Assembly (NCBI GenBank): GCA_949152475.1
Contig: OX424555.1
Coordinates: 97,373,515 to 97,437,514 of the forward strand
Source: Terebella lapidaria
Taxonomy: Eukaryota > Annelida > Polychaeta > Terebellida > Terebellidae
Reading direction: 5' to 3'
Length of the DNA stretch: 64,000 nucleotides
How positions within the stretch are numbered: the first letter of the stretch is position 1; every line of letters starts with the position of its first letter. Position numbers and translations under genes: made by a program. The notes under the pieces are model-generated. The model was not told where the DNA came from and did no database searches. It saw nothing but the letters and a program-made list of their open reading frames with translations. Positions 22,805 to 32,466 of the stretch are shown in pieces.

Positions 22805-23410
22805 AATATTTTAGAAGATTTTTCCAACCTCCTATACTCTGATTTTTCTAACTTGTTTACACCGGTTTTTAACGATATCTTTGCGATGCTAAATGGTATC
22901 GTTCTATAACTTGGCATACTTCACCTCGGAGACAAACGGCAATTTTCTGCCAAATTTCAGACTTCTATCGCAATAATTGAAGAAGTTGGCAATCTACCCC
23001 AATGTTAAATTTCAGCCAAAAACCGGATCTCGAGAATCTGAGCTTATTCGAGGATTTGATCCTGTTTACATCCACCAGGATTCGAAGTATTGTTGTAATT
23101 TTAGACCCGATGACACATTGGGGTGTATTCTACACAAACATGTTGATTTTGAAAGATTGCATTACTACAAAACCGAGCAAATGCACGAAATTATGTGCGG
23201 ACCCAGAAATTAAATGACAGGGCTAAATTTAACATAGGGGTAGATTGCCAACTTCTTCAATTTTCGTGATAAAAGTCTGATATTCGGTAAATAATTGCCG
23301 TTTGACTCCCAGGTGAAGTGTGCCAATTTATAGAACGATAGCATTTAGCATCGCAAACATATCAGCGAAAAACTGTGTAAACCAGTTAGAAAAATCCGAG
23401 TATACATGAT
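22805..23410. repeat. Foldback element with ~190-bp arms
   Basis: The arm at about 22,825-23,015 and the arm at about 23,222-23,405 are inverted copies. Both hold TTTGCGATGCTAAATG, ATCGTTCTATAA, AACGGCAATT and AATTGAAGAAGTTGGCAAT. They flank a spacer of about 210 bp. This is typical of a non-autonomous foldback or MITE insertion. The open frames at 22,977-23,217 lie in its spacer and arm. Confidence 0.8.
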
Positions 23411-23779
23411 AAATATATTTGGAGATTGGAACACCTCAACGAGTATTTCCCAACAAAACCTTATAAATTGTTTTACTCTAACTAAGCGTCTGGCAGTGTG
23501 CCAATTCCCATGGGCGGTACAAACAAACCAGCGCATGGCCTGTGGCTGTGTACATCTTTAACTACATGCATCGGTATCTGGATAAATGTCTTCTATAATG
23601 TAGAGCATGGACGTAGGTCATGTACACACATTATACAATATACCCTCTAGATATATAAGTATATATGTGTGTGCAATGTTGAGAAGGCTACAGGCCAATA
23701 CAGTAAAAGTTTATTCGCATTACACATTACTGATATATTGCACAGTTAGACAGTACACAATCATTGTGATATATAGCGT

Positions 23780-25130
23780 GATCAAAAGCTGTTCCTGGGG
23801 AGGGTGTAACTCGAACAGCAGAATGGAGCATAAAGTGCACATGCAGGAGGTATACCCTCTAGATATTTCCACACCAAAAACTCAGCCAGAAAAAAATGTG
23901 ATATAGTTTGGATTAAGATGTGTGGAAGGCCACATTCAGAACTAAATATTGGAACGATCAGAAAACACCACTCCATCTTTTCCAAGGTATATGAACATTT
24001 TCTGGTAAAACAATTTTATACATCAGCTTCTGTGTCACATGACATCATAATAATAAATATGGTTAATAATGTTGTTTTGTGGTGTGGAAAAATATTTGAA
24101 TTGAAAAATCAATGAAGCATTGCCTTCCATCAAACAGCACTTTAGAGGTGGGTCTGTTCCAACTCCCAATCACCCACATCCTGAGCCCACTACATCGCAC
24201 ACAAGAGGTAACAACAAGGAAAAGTCCTAAAAACGCAAACAAACTCTGAAACCCGCGATATCAAGACCAATAGACACACCCCTGATTCATCTACTGATGT
24301 CAAGTATTTTGAATTGCTGCAAGAGGGTACGGATTCGAGAAAACGGGACAAGTCCTTCTCCTGGGTTATCTACGTCGAGCAAGCCAAGCATTACATGTGA
24401 AAAGTGTGTTGCAGTGTTGCTGCCGTGGGGTTGGACAAAGAGAAGAGAATCAAACTAGTGCGACCTCTCATTTATGACATTTTAGATCAGGATATCATCT
24501 GCTTCAGAGGTGTCCCAACTGTCAATCGCTGACATTTCTATTTTTCTGGGTTGAAGAGACATCGAATGGAGCGAAGCTTTGGGATGAGAGACGGGAATTT
24601 TATTCCAGGTAAGATCAGGGGACGAAAGCGTTGTGCTCTCTCATTATTTGATGAATCAATATTATCTCTTACCTAGATATGAAGAGGCTATGACACCCAC
24701 CACATGGCATGTCAGCAGTGTTTTCATCACATGGGTCAACCTACTCCACGAATGCTTCAAGCCACTACTAATATGACCTAATCGTGACACTCTTAAAGCA
24801 AATTTACACAAATCATTTAGTCGTACAACCAAACCGGAGTATTTATTGACTGTACTGAATTTTTTTGTGTGGAGCCATTCAGACCAAAAGCTCAACGAGT
24901 CACCCGAAGCAACTACAAGTACAAAGACACCGTCAAGATGCTGGTGGGGATTCAGCCAAGTGGAGCAATAACCTTTTTATCAAAGCTCTACAGTGGATCG
25001 ATTTCTGATGTTGCTATCGTCAAACTCAATGGGATTTTGGATTGAGCCAGGGGATGATGTCATGGCTGGTTTGGGTCTTGCTGGAAATTGACTAAAAGTC
25101 TTCTTAAGTGGTCCAAATAACACGTCTCTC
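23780..25130 (+). mobile_element. Decayed THAP + DDE transposon (ISL2EU/Harbinger-like)
   Basis: The left part encodes THAP-domain pieces: CSWGGCNSNSR, then in another frame WIKMCGRPHSELNIGTIRKH (23,903-23,962). The right part encodes a DDE_Tnp_4-type transposase: VFITWVNLLHECFKPLL (24,720-24,770), IDCTEFF with the first catalytic Asp, then TRSNYKYKDTVKMLVGIQPS, LSKLYSGSISD and GDDVMAGLGL (24,840-25,075). This THAP-plus-DDE_Tnp_4 layout is that of ISL2EU elements. There are at least four frame changes or stops, and the last Cys of the THAP zinc site is not preserved, so it is inactive. Terminal repeats were not identified. Confidence 0.7.
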
Positions 25131-25139
25131 CCCTACGCA

Positions 25140-27215
25140 CATAGAAATGTGTGAAAATAAAACACAAATTGGAATACATGTAGCCTACACATTAAATATA
25201 CACCCCGAGTATGATCACTGGACGGGCGACCTAAATTTTTCTTTACACACCCATGGGTCCAAAACTTAATATACAGGACATACTGCGGCTTGCCATTCAT
25301 GCTGACATCGGAACATATGTGGCTTGTTTGTGCCGCCCTGAGAAACTTGGCAATGTGCCAGACGCTAACCGGGTTTCCACTACAGTCATCAATAACCGTT
25401 ATGGCTGGACCATTGGGTGTCTGATGTTGCCTCGTTCACTTACCTATCGCCTCGAGCATATCTGATGTGGCATGGTGTATGGCGTCGAAGCACGTCGTGG
25501 CATTTTTGCTGTATGTCCCGGCACCAGGTTCACCGAACGGAATGTGACTGTGGGGCTCAGACATAGTGAAGTCTGCAGACTAATCTCGTCAAGTGAACCC
25601 TGTATGTAGCTGGCCTGAGCACATGAGCGGAGTACCTTCGTTATGTGGGTTCGAAGTCATTTTTGTTGTCCAGAACGAGGACAGGGGCGGATTTAGAGGG
25701 GGAGCGCACCCGGCGCCTGATTGGCGCCCGATTTGGAAAACAATAACATAATTATGTGAAAAGTAGTCCCGAAGACCTTTCAAACCAGCTACTACTACTC
25801 GATATGTTCGAAAAAAGTTGGAGGTCAAGGTCATTTTTCAGGTCAACTTCGACCTTTGGCGCTTGTAAAGGCTATAGGTCATAGGTCTTAGGTTCGATAC
25901 AAAAGTTGTTAGGCTATGTGAGTACAACCATCTGAGTTTACTTTATGTTTCTATCTCTATTAGTTCCTCTGATGCAGCCACCTACTTGATTTTCACTTGA
26001 AGGTCAATATTGACATTGACATTTAACTATAGACCTTGAATTTTTGTGAACCGGAAGAACTTGACCTTGCTTATGATACGGTTTACTGACATAGTTTTTC
26101 ACTTATTATTCACGCTGATATTAACATGGACATCTTGAATATATGCGATCTCGCTTATAATGGGACCGATTTTGCTGCCATAGAAACGTGAATAACGTCA
26201 TGATGATTAGTCCGATCGTGCTAAAAATTGACATGGAGCATAAGGGACATCGTTTCCAATCATCAGATCGAAAATCGGAGGAGGCGAAATCCAATTTTAA
26301 ATATTCGACCTTAGGAGAACTTCTCAAGGACAAGGTCACATAGAACTCGAGCTTATCTACAATATGAACTTAGTTTGAAGTCTCTAGGACGATTAGAACC
26401 GGAGTTATGGTCACTTATGCATTTTTGACATTTGCGTGACCTTGACCTACATTTACCACACTGTCTGCCCCTGATGGCGCCAGTGTGTCTTTGGATAAAC
26501 TATTTGGTCAGGCTTTGTTTTTATTGCAAAATGTTGTATTTTACGTTTATTATTGTCATCATCAAAATCTGACTGTATTGGTGGTAATAAATTGATACTT
26601 ACATTAGCCAATAAGTGGAATAAACTAAACTACATTCTGACGACATGTGTGTACGATATCACTCGGATGTTTGGGAAGGTTTTTCTGTGATATTCCCTTC
26701 GATAACCCATTAGCTTTGGTGATATCTCGCCTAGTAGCGGGGTGGCTTATCCACCGCACACAGAAGAGTTTTATGCAGGGGCGGACCTAGGAATTTTAGA
26801 AGGGGGTCCAAGAGGTAAATGTGATTTATACCTTGCATTTCAGGCGTATTCAGATACTCAACAGCGCAATATCCCACCGAATATATTATGAGCTTTACCA
26901 ATGCTGGCATTAATCTTTGGACGGATTGCCGTTCTCTGCCCCCCCCCCCCCCCCATATATCCGCCACCATTGTCAGTGTCTGACCTGGCAAGATGCCAAA
27001 TCATAACGCACGGTCTAAGTCGTTGAGCCGCTGCTGAGGGAAATCGTGGTGTGCTAGTGTGAGTTCGTCTTGATCCAAATTTTCTTAGAGGATCAAGGTT
27101 ATGACTAACTTCTCGGGAGCGCACATATGATGACGAGTCGATACGTTGTTGACTGTTACACTGTATCAGCGTTGACGATGGGACAGGAACGTAGTTGATT
27201 ATGTGCCATAAACCA
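25140..27215. other. Intergenic, degenerate repeats, no gene recognised
   Basis: The part from 25,640 to 26,450 is rich in AAGGTCA/TGACCTT words and is probably an old, highly diverged relative of the GGTTACC-family arrays. An open frame of 70 codons at 25,253-25,465 has no feature that I recognise. A 17-base C tract lies at 26,939-26,955. Confidence 0.4.
26455..26600 (+). repeat. Fragment of the 364-bp repeat family
   Basis: Matches the end of the unit repeated at 40,411-41,138: CTGTCTGCCCCTGATGGCGC, TTTGGATAAACTATTTGG, GTTGTATTTTACG and ACTGTATTGGTGGTAA are shared. Confidence 0.8.
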
Positions 27216-27225
27216 TTACAAAATT

Positions 27226-29130
27226 AACCCAAAGGCTAAGAATGGTTACCAGACAATATATATTTTAAGATATTAGTCTTTTGTCCCATGACCTTGAAAA
27301 TAAAGTCATTGGTCAATTCAAGGACACGAAAATGTTCAGCATATATCATTTCTAGTTTGTCCACAATTGATTTCTAAGCTGGTAAGTCGATAATAAGTGA
27401 AATATTAGCCATTTTGCGATCTGACCATTTTGCGATGAGGTCAAAGGTCAGGTTCAAAATCATGAGAATATTCAGCTTATATAATTTCCTCAATGTTCAC
27501 AATTAATTCCTAGGCTGTAAAGTCGAGAACAAACGAGATATTTTGTTCTCTGACCTGGAAAATGAGGCCAAAGGTCAAATTCAAGGTCACCATAATATTC
27601 AGCATATATCATTTCCTATATGTTCACTATGGATTCCTAAGCTGTAAAGTCGATAATCAGCAAGATATTATCCATTTTGTGCTCTGACCTTGAAAATATG
27701 TTCAAACTCAAATTCAAGGCCATCAAAATATTAAAGTCATGAAAATATTCAGCATATGTAATTTCCTCTGTGTTCGCAATTAATTCCTAAGCTGTAACAA
27801 GTCCATAACAAGCGAGATATTTTGTTCTCTGACCTGGAAAATGAGGTCAAAGGTCAAATTCAAGGTCACCATAATATTCAGCATATATCATTTCCTATAT
27901 GTTCAGTATGGATTCCTAAGCTCTAAAGTCGATAATAAGCGAGATATTAGCCATTTTGTGCTCTGACTTTGAAAATATGTTCAAGGTCAAATTCAAGGTC
28001 ATCAAAATATTCAGTGTACATTTTTTTTATATGTCCACAATTGGTTCCCAACTCTAAAGTCAATAGAGGAGCAAGATATTGGCCATTTTGCCCTTTGACC
28101 TTGAAAATGAGGTCAAAGGTCGAATCAAGATCATGGCAATATTCAGCATATATCATTTTCTACATGTTCACAATTGATTCCAAAGCTGTAAAGTCGATGA
28201 TAATTGAGCTATTAGTCCTTTTGTGCTCTGACCTTGAAAATTAGGTCAAAGGTCAGGTTCAAGGTCACGAGAATATTCAGCATATATCACTTACCATATG
28301 TCCACAATTGATTCCTAAGCTGTAAAGTCGATATTAAGTGAGATATTAGCCATTTTTGTGCTTCGACCTTGAAAATGAGGTCAAAGGTAGAATTCAAGGT
28401 CATCAAAATATTCGTACTGTATCATTCCCTCTATGTGCACAATTGATTCCTAAGCTGTAAAGTCGATAAAAAGCGAGATATCGGCCATTTTGACCTGTGA
28501 CCTTGAAAATTAGGTCAAAGGTCAAATTCAAGGTCATAAGAATATTCAGAATATATCATTTCCTATATGTTCATAATTGAATCCTAAGCTGTAAAGTCGA
28601 TAATAAGCGAGATATTAGCCATTTTGTCCTGTGACCTTGAAAATGAGGTCAAAGGTCAAATTCAAGGTCACAAGAATATTCAGCATACATCATTTCCTAT
28701 ATGTTCATAATTGATTCCTAATCTCTAATCTCAATATTAAGTGAGATATCAGCAATAATGTGTCCCATTATAAAGCATAGGAGAAATTAACATGGGAAAG
28801 TGCCATTTGGGACCCGTCGAAAAAATCGAAATGGCCGCCACACGCAGACCGGCAATGCAAGGGCAACGAAACTTATACACGTCATAAAGGTATATTAGAG
28901 GAATCTTTTAAAACAAAAATCTCAAATCTGATTAGACAGTTTTTGAGAAAACGACTGTCAAAGTCCAAAATTAGCCGTTTTTCGTCGAAATTTGCCGCCA
29001 TTTTGAAAATAATACGTAAATCAAAGAACTAAAAAAAACCTCCTACTCGAAATATTTTTAGGCATTTTTGTGCAAAATTTCAGAAAGATTCGTCTGCAAA
29101 CTTTAAAGATAAAAATATCTTCCGGACATA
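27226..29130 (-). repeat. GGTTACC-family repeat, inverted, with long 140-bp unit array
   Basis: The 3' end module (plus-strand TTAACCCAAAGGCTAAGAAT, GGTTACCAGAC at 27,244) is followed by about eleven units of 130-145 bp to about 28,750, then the 5' module to about 29,130, where the canonical start is missing. Most units contain GAGGTCAAAGGTCA, a perfect direct repeat of AGGTCA with one spacer base, and a third AAGGTCA 6-7 bases on. Gene free. Confidence 0.8.
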
Positions 29131-29381
29131 GTCTCACGGTTTCCATTCCTACTATGCTGTAACATGTTTATTTAAATTATGAAGACCATCACAAGGAGGG
29201 TCAGTCCGATTTCTAAACCTACAATCCGACTTTTATAATCTGGGATCTGTAGGAAGTAAATGATTTGGTGGAACCTGATTAGTCAAAGGGCCATTCCTGG
29301 TGACGTGTCATTCAGTACGGTAGTGAAGGAAGCCGTGTGAGCTATGTTGACCATCATAACAGTGAGAATATCACAGTGATC

Positions 29382-29600
29382 ATGTCGCAACGTACTGCCG
29401 TACCGGACCCTGTCAAGGCGGGCCACAGTGTTTTAGTCATGGGAGATGCACGAACAGGAAAAACATAATGACAGAGAGAAGTGACACAGATGATGGGCCA
29501 AAATAGAATGATAGCTGTGACAGGTACAACCGTAATAGAAGCAACCCATCTTCCAGGGGGCATGGAAATTCACAGGTTGGCTGTTCCTCTATTAATATGA
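29382..29600 (+). pseudogene. PIF1-like helicase fragment
   Basis: One frame reads VKAGHSVLVMGDARTGKT, a Walker A motif of the GxxxxGKT type. It then has two consecutive stops (TAA TGA) and continues in the same frame with RMIAVTGTTVIEATHLPGG and EIHRLAVP, which matches the VAVTATTGIAxxxLPGGxTIHxxAG stretch of PIF1-family DNA helicases. Helicase motifs II-VI are not seen downstream. It could be a scrap of a Helitron or of a host PIF1 homologue. The in-frame stops argue that it is dead. Confidence 0.5.
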
Positions 29601-29744
29601 GTAAGTTAAATGAACATCATACACGATTATTATTTTTCGTAACGTCCCAACATTTGGGCACTACACAGCATTATACATGATATATTAATGTGAATCAGTT
29701 ATAGTAATTAATCATTTAATACTTTGATATTTTTCTCACAGTAG

Positions 29745-32210
29745 TGTTTTGGACCAACTGCAGCTCGCGAATCGACTGATCCGAAATGCCTGACAACAGA
29801 TCCAGTTGCAATTGTCCAGACGCGATGTAACAAACGCGTGTATCAAAGTCTCAGCTGCCTGCTGTGTTAGCGACTGTCGAATACTGTGGATGTTCCGCAA
29901 GTGGAAGTACGCAGACCTACAGATGGACGTGACCTGCTAGTCCATGGATAGTGTCCTGTCGAACATAGCTCCTAGGTTTCTGGCAGATGAGACAGTTTCA
30001 ACTACAGTTCCGCCAATATGGATGGCAGAGATTTTTATGTTCTTCAGTTGTTGCTTGGAAAAAAACCACCAGAAAATTTGATATTCCCTCATTCAACTGC
30101 AGTTTTTTGCGAGTCATCCATGCCTTGATGTCAACAACACACTGTTCAACAGAGTGGCAAGCAGCCTCTTCATCTCCAGGTGCAGATATATCAAATGACA
30201 TGTATACCTGGGTGTGATCCGCATAGAGATGTACGTTTACACCATGCCTACGATGCACATTCGGGGCAGAGTGAATAATGAAGAGCAGCGGGCCTGGTAC
30301 CGATCCTTGGGGAACACCAAACGGCACAGGGGAGGATAACGTGCCCTAATGCGGACCCTCTGGGAACGATTCGTCAGGTATGATTTGACCCATTTTAGCA
30401 CGCTGCCATTGAATCCGATGGTGTTGAGCCTCCGCAATAGTATCTCGTGGTCCACCGTATCGATGGCTGCTGACAGATCCAGGAGAACCAGTTGCACTGC
30501 ATGACACAAGATGCCATTTTGTACTCTAAGAAGAACCGTCTCCGTTCCATGTCCCACCCGGTAGGCCGACTGCATGGGCTCATACAACTGAAGGTCAGAC
30601 ATATGGATAGCAATGCGAGATGCCACCAGCATCCCTATCACCTCTGAGACAAATGATAAATTGTTGATGGCGCGGTAGTTCTTATATTGGTCAGGATCAA
30701 GAGACGACTTCTTCAACAAATGCGTGACGAGTGCACGTTTCATCGCTGAAGGAAATTCCCCACTCTCCAATGACTTATTTTCGATGTTGGTGATGATCGG
30801 CGCCAAGGATACAAGATGTTATTACAGGAGCCAGACAGGTGTGGGATCCAGAGGACAGCTCTTGGTGGGGAAGGCACAGATGGTTTTGATAACCTCATAC
30901 ACTGTGGCCTGATGGAATACATCCAGATTGGGGAAAATTTGATTTAATTGGCTCTGAGGATAACTCTTTACCATCCTTGCTGTTATCAAGACGAGATCGG
31001 ATAGCCTTAGTCTTATCAGAGAAATAGTTGTTGAATTTCTCAGACAGATCGGAAGCAGGGCCGTTGGATGGTAGTTTGGTGACTGTTTGCGGTGAAGAAG
31101 TTTATCGATGACATCATGAAGGCACTTCTGGTCATTGTACTCAGCAATCAACTGTGAGTCTTGCCCATCTTGAGTTGGTTATAAAGGTTTTTTACGATAC
31201 TCTTTATGAACCAGCCTGTCATCTTGCAGACCCGATCTTCTCCAACGCCCCTCCCTCTGTCAACAGCGCTTTTGGCTTCGGTGATTTCTTGACCATACCA
31301 AGGTAGATTTGGTCGCAGAGTAACAACACGGGTTTTAAGGGGTGCATGCCTATCTATCAGTCCTTGAAAGGAATCCTCATACATCCGGATCATGTCATCG
31401 AGTTCCATCTCCTGGGTGATGGATCATGAGGCAGTTTTATCCAGATCCTCCGCAAACTACTCAGCATTGATGGCCTTCAGCTTCCTGTACACCCTAGTCT
31501 CCCTCGTGAAGGCCGGTCTAGTCAGTGTAAAGACACAGTGAACTACATCATGATCAGTCGTGAGGTGAAGGACCCTCAGGGTGTTATTGGTATCATCCGA
31601 GAATCTCGTTAGACCAAAATATAACAGATGACCACTGGTGTGTGTAAAGTCGACGACATGTTGCTTCAAGCTGAACATGTCCAGTATTTCCTTCATCCAC
31701 TGTGTGTTTTTGTCTGCAGATATCTCATAGTGAAAATTGAAGTCACCAACGATCAGAAGATTTAGACCAATCATGGTTATGTCTCCAAGTAAGTCTTCAA
31801 ATTCTCTAGAAAAAAAAAACTCGACAGTGAAGTTGTTTGTGGATGATGGTGGAGGTCGGTACACAACTGCCATTCTGATGGAGGATGACCCATGCTGCAG
31901 CTCACATGAAATAGCTGGGCCGTGTAGTATCGTATCCTTGTGAATGATCACAACACCACTACCCAGGGATGGTCTTGGGATATGTGCTGTACCATACCCA
32001 GATGGAACGAGGTCAGCAACAGTCATTTTGTGTTTATCAGTGTCAGACAGCCATGTTTCAGTCAGTGCAATTACATCCAAGTCATGTTCCACAATGTTAT
32101 CAACGAATGTTGTATCGACGATGATCACTCTCATGTGGCACAATGCATCAGAACAACCGAAATCCTGATAATCGATAAAGTGTCAATGCTTTCAGTGCAT
32201 AATTTTATTT
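29745..32210 (-). mobile_element. Broken CR1/L2-like LINE
   Basis: From right to left: endonuclease (32,143-31,457) with TETWLSD, IVGDFNFHYE and DHDVVHCVF; linker (31,408-30,822); reverse transcriptase (30,806-29,998) with YKNYRAINNLS, LLDLSAAIDTVDHEILL, GVPQGSVPGPLLF and LYADHTQVY; then the C-terminal LDNCNW region near 29,800. Protein order and motifs are those of CR1/L2 ORF2. At least four frame disruptions separate the segments, and the RT active site reads YADH where YADD is expected, so it is inactive. Confidence 0.85.
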
Positions 32211-32466
32211 GTTAGAGAAGGTCAGTTCGTAATATTTAATGTTGTCATTTGAAGTTGGATGTTTCTGGCAATATTCCTCATATTGACAAGTGAGACACAA
32301 AACATGATATTGACGACGGATATGTTGCATAATACATTTATGCCTGTGGTCTCAGAAAAATAGGTTACAGAACAAACTTTGCTTGATCAGATGGATAAAT
32401 CAAGCATATGACAGTACTAGCAGCCGCTTTTCTTTTGTTTTGTGCGCCACTCAGAGTTACATCTGA
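32211..32466. other. Gap between head-to-head LINEs
   Basis: About 250 bp between the 5' ends of two LINEs of opposite orientation. No ORF1-like frame and no recognisable promoter. Confidence 0.5.

Noticed and set aside
25253-25465. 70-codon plus frame MGPKLNIQDILRL...
   Set aside because: No family recognised, no supporting splice sites and it lies in degenerate repeats. Not annotated as a gene.
27226-28760. Regularly spaced repeats suggestive of CRISPR
   Set aside because: Units are 130-145 bp, diverged, without constant short repeats and unique spacers, and are in an animal genome.
31737-32215. Plus-strand frames of 68-91 codons
   Set aside because: Antisense shadows of the CR1/L2-like endonuclease on the minus strand.
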